DNA from: Pseudomonas peli
GTDB lineage: Bacteria > Pseudomonadota > Gammaproteobacteria > Pseudomonadales > Pseudomonadaceae
Direction: 5' to 3'
Assembly: GCF_900099645.1 (NCBI RefSeq)
Contig: NZ_FMTL01000001.1
Coordinates: 1,736,001-1,800,000, forward strand
DNA: 64,000 bases
Part shown: piece by piece, positions 27,253-36,279 of the stretch
Layout of the letters: each line of letters opens with the position of its first letter
Position numbering within the stretch: the first letter of the stretch is position 1
Made by a program: the position numbers and the translations under genes
Notes under the pieces: generated by a model
Told to the model about the DNA's origin: nothing
Seen by the model: only the letters and a program-made list of their open reading frames with translations
The model's database searches: none

Positions 27253-28644
27253 ATGACTGCCAGTGGTATCCACCCATCCGCCGTAGAAACCTTCGCCCAA
27301 CGTGAGCGTGAGCGCTTTATCGCGCGCAATCCAAAATCCGTGGCCCTGGCCGAGCGTGCGCGCCACTCGCTGTACGGCGGCGTGCCGATGCACTGGATGG
27401 CCGACTGGTCGACACCGGTGCCGCTGTTTGTCGAGCGGGCCAAGGCCGCACGCTTCTATGACGTCGACGGCCACGAATACATCGACTTCTGCCTGGGCGA
27501 CACCGGCACCATGTTCGGCCACTCCCCGGACCCGATCGCCAAGGCCATCGCCGAACAAGGCAACAACGGCCTGACCACCATGCTGCCGGGCGAAGACGCG
27601 GTGGTCTGCGGCGAGTTGCTGGCCGCACGCTTCGGCCTGCCGTTCTGGCAGGTCACCGCCACCGCCACGGACTCCAACCGCTACGTGCTGCGCTGGGCCC
27701 GCGCGATCACCCAGCGCAAGACATTACTGGTGTTCGACGGCTGCTACCACGGCACGGTGGATGACGTAATGGTGCGCTGTATCGACGGCGAAACCGTGCC
27801 GCGCAGCGGTTTGGTCGGCCAAGCCTATGACCTGACCGAGTACAGCCGCTCGATCCCGTTCAACGACGTGGCTGCGCTGGAAGCGGCGCTGGCTAAAGGC
27901 GACGTCTGTGCCCTGCTGTGCGAGCCGGCGATGACCAACATCGGCATGGTCCTGCCCGAGCCGGGCTTTATGCAGACGTGCCGCGAGCTGACCCGCAAAT
28001 ACGGCGCGCTGCTGATCATCGACGAAACCCACACCATCTCCACCGATATGGGTGGCTGCACGAAGCTGTGGAACCTCGACCCGGACTTCTTTGTGGTCGG
28101 CAAACCGATTGCCGGCGGTGTGCCGTGTGGCATCTTCGGCTGTAGCGCCGCGATGGCCGAAGCCATGACCGCCGCGCGCAAGCGTGCCAGCGAAGGCAGC
28201 CATGGCCATGGTCACAGCGGCATGGGTACCACCCTGTCGGCCAACGCCCTGGCCATGCACTGCATGCGCGCCAACCTGGAACAAGTGATGACCCCGGCCG
28301 CCTACGCGCACATGCTGCCGCTGGCCAAGCGCCTGGCCGATGGCTTCCGTTCGCTGATCAGCAAGCACGACCTGCAATGGTCGGTGACCGAACTGGGCGC
28401 GCGCAGTGAGTTCCAGTTCTGCCCGGTGTCGCCGAAGACCGGCGCCGAAGCCGAAGCAGCGTTCCACGACGAGCTGCAGATGGCCCTGCACCTTTACCTG
28501 ATCAACCGCGGCATCCTGATCACCCCGTTCCACAACATGACCCTGTGCTGCCCAAGCACCACGGCCGAGGATGTGGACAAGCTGATCAGTATGCTCGACC
28601 AGGCCCTGACCGAACTGCTGGCCATCCCCGGCGCCCGCGAGTAA
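27253..28644 (+). CDS. Class III (PLP) aminotransferase
   Basis: A 463-residue fold-type I aminotransferase of class III. The DETHT segment (IIDETHTISTDMGG) and the PLP lysine in FFVVGKPIAGG are visible, and LGDTGTMFGHSP near the start is shared with glutamate-1-semialdehyde-aminomutase-like enzymes. It is the first gene of a pair with a PuuA-like gamma-glutamyl ligase, and this with the GntR and SDR genes resembles the PA5522-PA5525 region of P. aeruginosa. The likely role is amine or polyamine degradation. The ATG at 27253 follows GAGGTG. Confidence 0.9.
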   Translation: MTASGIHPSAVETFAQRERERFIARNPKSVALAERARHSLYGGVPMHWMADWSTPVPLFVERAKAARFYDVDGHEYIDFCLGDTGTMFGHSPDPIAKAIAEQGNNGLTTMLPGEDAVVCGELLAARFGLPFWQVTATATDSNRYVLRWARAITQRKTLLVFDGCYHGTVDDVMVRCIDGETVPRSGLVGQAYDLTEYSRSIPFNDVAALEAALAKGDVCALLCEPAMTNIGMVLPEPGFMQTCRELTRKYGALLIIDETHTISTDMGGCTKLWNLDPDFFVVGKPIAGGVPCGIFGCSAAMAEAMTAARKRASEGSHGHGHSGMGTTLSANALAMHCMRANLEQVMTPAAYAHMLPLAKRLADGFRSLISKHDLQWSVTELGARSEFQFCPVSPKTGAEAEAAFHDELQMALHLYLINRGILITPFHNMTLCCPSTTAEDVDKLISMLDQALTELLAIPGARE

Positions 28645-28658
28645 CTCATTGATCAGCC

Positions 28659-28706
28659 TGTGGGAGGGGCTTCAGCCGCGACAATCGCCGCTAAAGCGCC
28701 TCCCAC
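28659..28706. repeat. REP element
   Basis: An inverted repeat whose arms are GTGGGAGG and CCTCCCAC with an imperfect GC-rich interior, the usual form of Pseudomonas repetitive extragenic palindromes. It lies between the aminotransferase and synthetase genes. Confidence 0.8.
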
Positions 28707-28734
28707 GAATTGACGACTCACTGTGAGAATCACC

Positions 28735-30102
28735 ATGCAATTCGCCAATCCCCAGGAAGCCCGCGATTTCCTTACCGCCCACCCCGACGTGCGCCTGATA
28801 GAACTCATGTTGATCGATGCCAACGGCATCCCACGCGGCAAGCTGCTGCACCGCGACGAACTTCTAGCCATTTATGAGAACGGCCGACCGCTGCCCAGCT
28901 CGATCCTGGCGCTGACCATCCAGGGCGAGGACGTTGAAGAAAGCGGCCTGGTCTGGGAAGTCGCCGATGCCGACTGCTGGACCTACCCGCTGCCCGGCAG
29001 CCTGACCCTGCAACCCTGGCGCAGCACACCGACCGGTCAGTTGCAGGTGAGCATGCATCCGACCCAGGGCCTGCCAGCCGCACCGGCCGACCCACGGCAT
29101 GTGCTGGTGCGCGCCATCGACCGGCTCAAGGCCGACGGCTACCACCCGGTAATGGCGGTGGAGCTGGAGTTCTACCTGCTGGACAAGGCCCGCGACGCCA
29201 ATGGCCGTCCGCAGCCGGCGCTGCAAGCCAACGGCGTGCGCCCGCAGGCACCACAGGTGTATGGCGTGCTGGAGCTGGAGCAGCAGCAAGCCTTCCTCGA
29301 CGACCTCTACGCCGCCTGCGAAGTGCAGGGCCTGCCAGTGCGCACGGCGATTTCCGAATACGCGCCAGGCCAGCTGGAGCTGACCCTGGAGCACCGCTTC
29401 GACGCGTTGCAAGCGGTGGATGAAGGCGTGCGCTACAAGCGCCTGGTCAAGGGCGTGGCCAACAAGCACGGGCTGCAGGCCTGCTTTATGGCCAAGCCGT
29501 TCGGCGACCTGGCCGGCAGCGGGATGCACATGCATGTCAGCCTGGCCGACGCCGACGGCAATAACCTGATGGCTTCCGAAGACCCACACGGCACGCCGCT
29601 ACTCAAGCACGCCATCGGCGGCATGATGGCCACGCTTAACGACGCCCTGGCGATCTTCTGCCCCAACGCCAACTCCTTCCGCCGCTTCCAGGCCAACAGC
29701 TACGCGCCGCTGGCCAAGAGCTGGGGAGTGAACAACCGCACCGTGTCGTTCCGCGTGCCCGGTGGCCCGGCCAAGAGCCGGCATGTGGAGCACCGTATCT
29801 GCGGCGCCGATGCCAACCCATACCTGGCGGCGGCGGCAATTCTTTCCGGCATCCATCACGGCATCAAAAACCAGATCGATCCAGGCGAGGAAATCATCGG
29901 TAATGGCTATGAGCAGGCCCGTGAAACCCTGCCTACCGACTGGTTGACCGCCCTGCGCGCGCTGGAGAACTCTGCCTGGGCCAAGGACGCACTCGGCGAG
30001 GACTTCCTCAAGGTGTTCCTGGCGATCAAATGGAACGAGTTCCGCCAGTTTATGGGCGAAGTCGGCGAGCAGGACTGGCGCTGGTACCTGACCCACGCCT
30101 GA
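28735..30102 (+). CDS. Glutamine-synthetase-family gamma-glutamyl-polyamine ligase (PuuA-like)
   Basis: A 455-residue member of the glutamine synthetase superfamily. The beta-grasp domain (about 1-110) precedes the catalytic domain with VELEFYLLD, EYAPGQLELTL, GSGMHMHVSLAD and SFRVPGGPAKSRHVEHR. The length and these motifs fit gamma-glutamylputrescine/polyamine synthetases more than assimilatory GlnA. Paired with an aminotransferase, it could activate an amine by glutamylation before transamination or oxidation. ATG 28735 is chosen; a GTG at 28723 is also open. The substrate is not defined by sequence. Confidence 0.9.
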   Translation: MQFANPQEARDFLTAHPDVRLIELMLIDANGIPRGKLLHRDELLAIYENGRPLPSSILALTIQGEDVEESGLVWEVADADCWTYPLPGSLTLQPWRSTPTGQLQVSMHPTQGLPAAPADPRHVLVRAIDRLKADGYHPVMAVELEFYLLDKARDANGRPQPALQANGVRPQAPQVYGVLELEQQQAFLDDLYAACEVQGLPVRTAISEYAPGQLELTLEHRFDALQAVDEGVRYKRLVKGVANKHGLQACFMAKPFGDLAGSGMHMHVSLADADGNNLMASEDPHGTPLLKHAIGGMMATLNDALAIFCPNANSFRRFQANSYAPLAKSWGVNNRTVSFRVPGGPAKSRHVEHRICGADANPYLAAAAILSGIHHGIKNQIDPGEEIIGNGYEQARETLPTDWLTALRALENSAWAKDALGEDFLKVFLAIKWNEFRQFMGEVGEQDWRWYLTHA

Positions 30103-30157
30103 CGACAACGGCGGCGCAGGCTACGCTGTATTGGATCTGAGCACCCTGGAGTGGCCC

Positions 30158-30889
30158 ATGCGCCTCTGCATTATCCTGGTCTGCTGGCTGTACAGCGTAG
30201 TTGCCCTGGCCGAGCCGCTGCGTGTTGGCCTGGAAAACCACGACTACTACCCCTACTACAAGGCTCTAGAGGGGCAGGCCTACGACGGTTATTGCATCGC
30301 CCTGCTGCAGGCCTTCGCCAAGCACGAAGGCCTTGAACTGGAGCTGCGCCCGCAACCGGTCAACCGTCTGTACCGTAATATGCTGGGTGAACATAGCCTC
30401 GACCTGCTGTTCCCCGATAATCCGGCCTGGCCCCGTAAAGCCCGTGACGGCCAGCCGCTGTATTACAGCCAAGCCGTGGTGGAGATCGTCGACGCCACCG
30501 TGGTGCGCCGCGAGCAGCTCGCTCAGGGCCTGAATGCGATCAAACGGGTGGGTATCGTGCGCGGCTTTACCGCCGAGGCCTGGCAACCGCTGCTGGATCA
30601 ACACAGCATCGAACTGGTGGAAGTGCAGGACATCCAGAGCCTGATCCGCATGCTCGAACGGGGCCGCCTGGATGCCATCTACGCCAACCCGCAGGTGGTG
30701 GAACACCATATGCAACTGCTCGGTATCGCACCGCAGCAACTGCAGCGTGACCCTCAATTACCGCAGATCACCACCAGCTTTCACCTGAGCAGTTACCGGT
30801 ATGCCCAACTGATCAAACGCTTCGACCACTTCCTGATCGAGCAGGCCCCCATGCTCAACCAGCTGCGCCAGCAGTTCGGCTTGCCCTGA
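30158..30889 (+). CDS. Periplasmic solute-binding-like protein (SBP_bac_3 type)
   Basis: A 243-residue exported protein. A signal peptide (about 1-19, ending ALA) precedes a two-lobed SBP_bac_3-like domain starting EPLRVGLENHDYYPYY. There are no ABC permease or ATPase genes beside it. Motifs FPDNPAW, YYSQAVVE and IYANPQVVEHH match those of the second such protein at 48467-49213 (YPDNPRW, HYSQA, YLNPQVIQHQ), so the two are paralogues. Such orphan proteins often act as sensors or in envelope signalling. The start has GGAG 8 bp upstream. Confidence 0.85.
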   Translation: MRLCIILVCWLYSVVALAEPLRVGLENHDYYPYYKALEGQAYDGYCIALLQAFAKHEGLELELRPQPVNRLYRNMLGEHSLDLLFPDNPAWPRKARDGQPLYYSQAVVEIVDATVVRREQLAQGLNAIKRVGIVRGFTAEAWQPLLDQHSIELVEVQDIQSLIRMLERGRLDAIYANPQVVEHHMQLLGIAPQQLQRDPQLPQITTSFHLSSYRYAQLIKRFDHFLIEQAPMLNQLRQQFGLP

Positions 30890-30952
30890 TCAACCGCGCG
30901 GGCCTGCCCCTGCACCTGCTATGGTTGCCACAAACCCAGCACAGAGCCCGCT

Positions 30953-31438
30953 ATGGAACCCGGAAACGCCCAGCTGTCGATGACCGTACTGATGACCCCG
31001 GACATGGCCAACTTCTCCGGCAATGTGCACGGCGGCACCCTGCTCAAATACCTCGATGAAGTCGCCTACGCCTGTGCCAGCCGTTTTGCCGGGCGCTATG
31101 TGGTCACCTTGTCGGTGGATCAGGTGATCTTTCGCGAGCCCATCCATGTTGGCGAACTGGTGACCTTCCTCGCCTCGGTCAATTACGCCGGGCGTACGTC
31201 GATGGAAGTCGGCATCAAGGTGATCACCGAAAACATCCGCGAGCGCTCGGTGCGTCACACCAACAGCTGCTTCTTCACCATGGTGGCGGTGGATGAACAG
31301 GGCAAGCCGGTGCCCATTCCCGCCCTGGAGCCGACCACTGCGGACGCCCTGCGGCGCCAACGCCAGGCCCTGCAGCGCCGGCAGATCCGCCACGAGCTGC
31401 AACAGCGCTACCAGGCACTGAACGAAGAAAAAAGCTGA
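30953..31438 (+). CDS. Acyl-CoA thioesterase (hotdog fold, YciA-like)
   Basis: A 161-residue hotdog-fold thioesterase hydrolysing acyl-CoA to free acid and CoA. The signature region MTPDMANFSGNVHGGTLLKYLDEVAYACAS (about 14-43) holds the catalytic Asn/His and Asp environment of the YciA/BACH group. The C-terminal 35 residues are an Arg/Gln-rich helix. It is on the same strand as the solute-binding gene upstream and the diguanylate cyclase gene downstream, with about 63 bp on each side; no functional link is visible. Confidence 0.92.
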   Translation: MEPGNAQLSMTVLMTPDMANFSGNVHGGTLLKYLDEVAYACASRFAGRYVVTLSVDQVIFREPIHVGELVTFLASVNYAGRTSMEVGIKVITENIRERSVRHTNSCFFTMVAVDEQGKPVPIPALEPTTADALRRQRQALQRRQIRHELQQRYQALNEEKS

Positions 31439-31502
31439 ACGAGCAGACAACACCACACGCCAGCGGCACAATTACGCCCCGTGCATAACACCGAGTAAGG
31501 CC

Positions 31503-33041
31503 ATGGAAAGCCTGTATTTCTCCCCCATGCTGCTGGGCCTGAACCTGATGCTGGCGAGCGCCATTGCCTGCAGCGGGCTCTGGTATTTCTCCCGCCCCTA
31601 CCGTGGCCCCGGTTTGTGGATGCTGGGCAGCTGGACCCTGATCATCGGCATCCTGCTGTTCATGGGTTTTATGGCCAGTGGCAGCAAACTGCTGAATATT
31701 CTTGGCAATGCCCTGCAACTGGCCGGCGAGGCGATCATCCTGCTCGGCGTGTTTCGCTTTCTCGGCCTGCCGCTGCCCTGGTGGACCGTACCCGCCAGCG
31801 CCGGATTGATGAGCCTGGCCCTGAGCTGGCACTGGTGGCTCAGCCCCATTAATTCTGAATACCTCGTCGCGCTGTACGCCGCCATTGGCGGCCTGCTGCC
31901 CCTGCAAGCCTGCTGGGCGCTATGGCGTGCGCCCAGCGAGGTGGAACTGCGCGGCGTCTGCCAGTTTGTCGCCATCGCCTTGCTGGGTTATGCCCTGGTC
32001 ACCCTGCTGCGCGGCGTGGTCGGCCTGCACGATGGCCTGCAAGGCATCGTCCATGACGACGTCACGCGCTCGGTAAGCTACCTGCTGCCCTACAACTTCG
32101 GCATTCCCCTGTGGCTTATGGCCTTGGTCGGCCTAGTGCTGCTGACCATGCGCCGCATCCTCGCCGACAGCCAGCGTAACGCCCAGCAGGCCGCTGCCAA
32201 CGCCGAACGTTTCGAACGCCTGATGAGCGTGAGCAACGCCGGGGTGATGGTGCTCGACGGCGAACGCATCATCGACAGCAACCCCAAGCTGGAACAGCTG
32301 TTTGCGCAAACCCGTGAGCAACTGCTCGGCCAACCGCTATCGCGGCTTTTCGACAGCAGCAGCCAACAGCCGCTCAGCGAACTGCTGCAACAGGCCGATG
32401 GCCGCCCCCACGACCTGCTTGCTCAACGTGCGGACGGCCAGCCATTCGCCGCCGAGCTGAGCATCGCGCGCCTGGCCGAAGCGCAGCAGCAGGTCGCCGA
32501 GATCCGCGATGTCAGCCAGCGCAAGGCCCTGGAAGAACAGCTGCGCCAACTCGCCACCACCGACCCGCTGACCAGCGCCCTGAACCGCCGCGCCTTCCAG
32601 CAACGTGCCGAACACGAGCTGAGCCGTAATCAACGCCAAGGCACCCCGTTGTGCTTGGCGATGCTCGACCTCGATCACTTCAAACGGGTCAACGACCAAT
32701 ACGGCCACGCCGTCGGCGATCAGGTGCTGGTGGCGTTCAGCGAACTGTGCCGGCAGCAGGCGCGCAGCACCGACCTGTTCGCCCGCTTCGGCGGTGAGGA
32801 ATTCGTCATCCTCCTGCCCGACAGCGACCTCAACGCTGCGCAACAGCGCCTGGAACGTCTACGCAATGCCCTGCACACACAGCCCCTCGCCACTGTCCAG
32901 GGCCCGCTGCACGCCACCGTCAGCATCGGCCTGACCTGCGCTCGTCCCGGCGACAGCCTGCAACAGCTGCTGCAACGCTCGGACACCCAGCTTTACAACG
33001 CCAAAGCGCAGGGGCGAAACCGTATCTGCGTGGATGCGTAA
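31503..33041 (+). CDS. Membrane diguanylate cyclase (PAS-GGDEF)
   Basis: A 512-residue inner-membrane protein. It has about seven membrane segments (about 8-220), a PAS domain (about 235-345) and a C-terminal GGDEF domain (about 350-510). The catalytic motif is GGEEF and a product-inhibition site RSTD (R-x-x-D) sits five residues before it, so active, feedback-controlled cyclic-di-GMP synthesis is expected. With the GGDEF-EAL protein at 13438-16320 it is one of two such enzymes in the window. Start has AAGG upstream. Confidence 0.93.
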   Translation: MESLYFSPMLLGLNLMLASAIACSGLWYFSRPYRGPGLWMLGSWTLIIGILLFMGFMASGSKLLNILGNALQLAGEAIILLGVFRFLGLPLPWWTVPASAGLMSLALSWHWWLSPINSEYLVALYAAIGGLLPLQACWALWRAPSEVELRGVCQFVAIALLGYALVTLLRGVVGLHDGLQGIVHDDVTRSVSYLLPYNFGIPLWLMALVGLVLLTMRRILADSQRNAQQAAANAERFERLMSVSNAGVMVLDGERIIDSNPKLEQLFAQTREQLLGQPLSRLFDSSSQQPLSELLQQADGRPHDLLAQRADGQPFAAELSIARLAEAQQQVAEIRDVSQRKALEEQLRQLATTDPLTSALNRRAFQQRAEHELSRNQRQGTPLCLAMLDLDHFKRVNDQYGHAVGDQVLVAFSELCRQQARSTDLFARFGGEEFVILLPDSDLNAAQQRLERLRNALHTQPLATVQGPLHATVSIGLTCARPGDSLQQLLQRSDTQLYNAKAQGRNRICVDA

Positions 33042-33089
33042 GCGAAAGACAGGCTCTGTTAAGCTCAGCCTCCTGCCGCCGGAGCCGCC

Positions 33090-33491
33090 ATGATCGACCT
33101 CTTCGATGTATTTCTGCTGATGCTGTTCGCCACTGCGTGCGCCTGGCTGTGGCATGCCCATGGTCTGCGTGAGTACGCACTGGGGTTGGTGAAACAACAC
33201 TGCGCCAAATCCGACATCGAGTTGCTGGATGAGAATGTCGCCCTGCGACGGCTCACCCTGTTACCCGATGCACGCGGGCGCAAGCGCCTGGCGCGGGTGT
33301 ATGGCTTCGAGTTCACCGTCACCGGCGAGCAGCGGCATGTCGGCAGCATCACCCTGTTTGGCAAACAGCTGGGGCGTATCGAACTGGCGCCGCACCCTTT
33401 CCGTGAACCGCCGGCACCCAGCGCTCAGGTGATTGAGATGCAGCAGTGGCGCAGTCAGCGTCAGGATTCGGACAACAACACGCCGCATTAA
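33090..33491 (+). CDS. DUF3301 membrane-anchored protein
   Basis: A 133-residue protein. An N-terminal membrane segment (about 5-22) is followed by a small domain with ALRRLTLLPDARGRKRLARVYGFEFT, the core of DUF3301. Function unknown. It has GGAG upstream of the ATG, stands 48 bp after the diguanylate cyclase gene and converges on the DUF7079-like gene with 6 bp between. Confidence 0.85.
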   Translation: MIDLFDVFLLMLFATACAWLWHAHGLREYALGLVKQHCAKSDIELLDENVALRRLTLLPDARGRKRLARVYGFEFTVTGEQRHVGSITLFGKQLGRIELAPHPFREPPAPSAQVIEMQQWRSQRQDSDNNTPH

Positions 33492-33497
33492 GGCCGA

Positions 33498-33857
33498 CTA
33501 GTTAAAATCCCGATCAGCCAGAAAGGCCAAGATCTGCTGCCATTCAGCGCGACAGCCGTAGGTCATCGGCCGGCGTAGCACGCGGCATTTCAACCGATGC
33601 CAACGCCCGCCCGACTGATTTCGCCGGCAACCCGCCAACAGCCATTGCGCCTCGAACCCCTCCCACACCCCGGCGACGGCCCAGTGGTTAAGCCAGACCT
33701 GCGGTGCAACCTCATACGCGTAGATCTGCTGCAATTCATCCAGGCTCAAACCACTGGCGCGCAGCCGGGTGGCGATAGATCGGAGCGCCGACTCATCCAG
33801 CTCAGTGTCCAGCCACAGCTCGGAGAGCGCCAGCCAGGCATCCTCACGGCAGCTCAT
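33498..33857 (-). CDS. Small conserved hypothetical (DUF7079-like)
   Basis: A 119-residue soluble protein, Trp-rich (ALSELWLDTELDES, LNHWAVAGVWEGFEAQWL), with a helical first half. The pattern agrees with DUF7079; function unknown. It begins 5 bp after the alpha/beta-hydrolase gene on the same strand, so the two are probably co-transcribed. Confidence 0.72.
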   Translation of the reverse strand: MSCREDAWLALSELWLDTELDESALRSIATRLRASGLSLDELQQIYAYEVAPQVWLNHWAVAGVWEGFEAQWLLAGCRRNQSGGRWHRLKCRVLRRPMTYGCRAEWQQILAFLADRDFN

Positions 33858-33862
33858 CGGGC

Positions 33863-34741
33863 TTAATCGCGCTGCAACAAGAAATGCGTAACCCGCGCGG
33901 CGCTGTCGGTCGGGTGCTCCTGCATAAAGCAGTGTCCGCCGGGTACCACATGGGCGCTGACATGGGCGTTACTGGCGCACCAACGTGCCACCGATTTAGC
34001 GACAAAGGGGTAGCTGCGCTCGCCATAAAGAACCTGCGTCGGCGTCGTCACCTTGGCCAGTGACGGCCACAGGCGCTTGGGAAAGGAGCTGAAAATATCG
34101 GCTTCGCGACTTGGCCGGCAACGCAGCTCGGCGCCCTTGTCGCTGTCTTTCAAGGCATGCTGGATATACGCGGCAAACGCTTCTTCGGTCCAGCCACGGA
34201 ACATCCCACGGCCATGCAACGCGTCATACGCAGCGGCGCGGTCTGGCCAGCTGCTGCGGCGCTTGAGCGCCTTGCTGGCCAAAGTGGTGCGCCGGCTCAG
34301 GCCCACAACATCGGACAGCGCCATAACGCCGATCATCGCTGGGCTGAACAGCACCGGATCAAGCAACACCGCACGCTGAAACAGTTGCGGTTGCTGGGCC
34401 AGGATCAGGCTGGTCAACACCCCGCCAAAGCTGTGGCCCAAGGCATAAGCCGGCGCATCGGCAAACCGCTCACGCCCGGCGTTAAAAGCTTCTACCGCCA
34501 GTTCGGCGCTGCGGTTCCAACCGTGGAAGCGGCCACCGTGATCACTCTCACCATGCCCCTGTACATCGCATAACCACAGGTCGAAATCCTCGGCCAACAG
34601 CGCCAGCAGTGGTGTGTAGACCCGCCCGCAGTAGCCGTTGCCATGCAAAAAATGCAGCACGGGCTTGCCCGAAGGCGGTGAATGCCAACCGCGCAAGGTA
34701 AAGCCGGCGCTGCTGTCGTGTGACCAGGGGTGGAGATGCAT
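33863..34741 (-). CDS. Alpha/beta hydrolase
   Basis: A 292-residue hydrolase of the alpha/beta fold. The oxyanion region is FLHGNGYCGRVY (about 30-41), the nucleophile elbow GHSFGG, and the catalytic His in VPGGHCFMQEHP near the C-terminus. Cofactor-free esterase, lipase or dehalogenase-like activity is possible; the sequence does not discriminate. The ATG at 34741 follows AAGG; an upstream in-frame start at 34822 would add an unstructured tail and is rejected. The DUF7079-like gene follows 5 bp downstream. Confidence 0.9.
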   Translation of the reverse strand: MHLHPWSHDSSAGFTLRGWHSPPSGKPVLHFLHGNGYCGRVYTPLLALLAEDFDLWLCDVQGHGESDHGGRFHGWNRSAELAVEAFNAGRERFADAPAYALGHSFGGVLTSLILAQQPQLFQRAVLLDPVLFSPAMIGVMALSDVVGLSRRTTLASKALKRRSSWPDRAAAYDALHGRGMFRGWTEEAFAAYIQHALKDSDKGAELRCRPSREADIFSSFPKRLWPSLAKVTTPTQVLYGERSYPFVAKSVARWCASNAHVSAHVVPGGHCFMQEHPTDSAARVTHFLLQRD

Positions 34742-34855
34742 GAGCGTGCCTTGCGTGATCGTATTCAGGTGGGGATTATCCGCATCGCCAGAGGACTCGT
34801 CAGTTCTATCTGACTCCGGCATCCTGGCCGCAGACCTATCAAGGAGGACGTCAGG

Positions 34856-35215
34856 GTGTTTGTTTTACTGGAATCCAGCCATGCAGGCTTTATCGAGCAC
34901 CTGCAAGAACAACTCAGCAGCGCCGGCATCGACTGCCATGTACTGGACATGGGACGTGCCGCAGACGGCGAACTGCACTTTGCTATTCGCCTGCCGCTTT
35001 ACAGTCAGATGAGCCACGCTCGACACCTGCTGTACCGCGACAGGCTATTTGCCCTGCGCATCGACCCTGCGTTCCGCCAAGAGTGGCATGCACTGCGTGA
35101 AGCACCCAAACAGCAGGCGTTGCAGTGGGTCACCTCACCCCTGGCTTTGCGTATCAGCGCCCTGGCTGTGCTGATTCTGCTGTTCGGCAGCCTGGCCGAA
35201 ATGCTCTGGCGCTAA
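34856..35215 (+). CDS. Small C-tail-anchored hypothetical protein
   Basis: A 119-residue protein with an alpha/beta N-terminal part (FVLLESSHAGFIEHLQEQLSSAG) and one C-terminal membrane span (about 97-116). The GTG start is preceded by AAGGAGG, a near-ideal ribosome site, which supports it as a real gene. Its last 81 bases overlap the end of the COG0523 gene on the opposite strand. No family recognised. Confidence 0.7.
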   Translation: MFVLLESSHAGFIEHLQEQLSSAGIDCHVLDMGRAADGELHFAIRLPLYSQMSHARHLLYRDRLFALRIDPAFRQEWHALREAPKQQALQWVTSPLALRISALAVLILLFGSLAEMLWR

Positions 35216-36172
35216 TGCACAGGCCGCGAACCCGGCCTGCAACGCCGACACCTCCTGCGCTTCGCTGAAGATCAGCTCCAGCCGCGAGTCCTTGCGCCAT
35301 TCGCTGTTTTGCCAATGCAGGGCATCACCGTTGAGGGCGTTGGCGGACAGCCAGCCGGCATTGGTGTGCAGCACCAGCTTGGCGCGGCGCCAGGGCAAGC
35401 TGCTCAGCCACTCTTGTACGCGCAGCAGCTCAAACTGCTGGCTAGGGTGCCAGCGCCAACCGATGCTCCAGCCTTCGGCCTGCTGTTGCACCTGGCAGAT
35501 CGGCTCGCTTGAGCTGAGCCACAGTTGCGGCAATGGCGCCGCGGCCGTGGGCAGGTTATCCGGCGTAGTGTCGCTATCGGCCTGGGCACTAAAGCCGGGC
35601 AACGCTGCGAGCGGCAATGCACCCTGACTGGTCCAGTAAATCGGGCGCGCGGGCAGCTGCGCCTGGATGCGCGCCTTGGTGGCTTCATCTAGGTCTTCGG
35701 CCTTGTTCAACAGCAGCAGCCCGGCGTGGCCAAGCGTCGCCTGCTGGCTCTCCGGCAGCGCTTCACACGCAGCCAGTGCCTGAGCGTCCAGCACCAGCAG
35801 CGGTGCCTGCACCGCCAAAACCCCAGCCCAGGGCATTTCACGCAGTTGCTCAAGCAGTACCAGAGGATGGCCGAGGCCGGATGGTTCGATCAGCAGGCGA
35901 TCGGGTTTAGCCTGGCGCAGCAGACGACTGAGGCCGACCTGGAACGGTACGCCGTTAACACAACACAGGCAGCCGCCCGCCACTTCACCCAGGGCAACAC
36001 CGTCGTCATCAGTGGTGAGCAGCGCGGCATCCAAACCAACCAGACCGAATTCATTGATCAGCACCGCCCAGCGTTCATCAGCCGGGCGCTGCGCCAGCAG
36101 ATTACGGATCAGGCTGGTCTTGCCAGCACCTAGGGGGCCGGCAATTACGTGGGTAGGGATATTTTTCAGCAT
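35135..36172 (-). CDS. COG0523 (CobW/ZinG-like) metallochaperone GTPase
   Basis: A 345-residue G3E-family GTPase. It has Walker A GPLGAGKTS (12-20), the metal-binding GCLCC (67-71), EPSGLGHP (Walker B region) and LNKAED (the NKxD guanine motif), then a CobW C-terminal domain. Family members deliver zinc or other metals to target enzymes in metal shortage. It lies 0.6 kb from a zinc-starvation operon that encodes a second COG0523 protein, as in PA5532/PA5535 of P. aeruginosa. No Zur palindrome is visible upstream of this copy. Its final 81 bases overlap the convergent gene at 34856. Confidence 0.88.
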   Translation of the reverse strand: MLKNIPTHVIAGPLGAGKTSLIRNLLAQRPADERWAVLINEFGLVGLDAALLTTDDDGVALGEVAGGCLCCVNGVPFQVGLSRLLRQAKPDRLLIEPSGLGHPLVLLEQLREMPWAGVLAVQAPLLVLDAQALAACEALPESQQATLGHAGLLLLNKAEDLDEATKARIQAQLPARPIYWTSQGALPLAALPGFSAQADSDTTPDNLPTAAAPLPQLWLSSSEPICQVQQQAEGWSIGWRWHPSQQFELLRVQEWLSSLPWRRAKLVLHTNAGWLSANALNGDALHWQNSEWRKDSRLELIFSEAQEVSALQAGFAACALAPEHFGQAAEQQNQHSQGADTQSQG

Positions 36173-36279
36173 GGGCCTATGGTGCGGGTTTGCCGGCCTG
36201 GGGAGAACCCCGGTACGGGGCGCAGACTGAATAAAAGCAGCATGCTAGAGTCGCCGGCATATTTTCAGAGGGTCAATGG

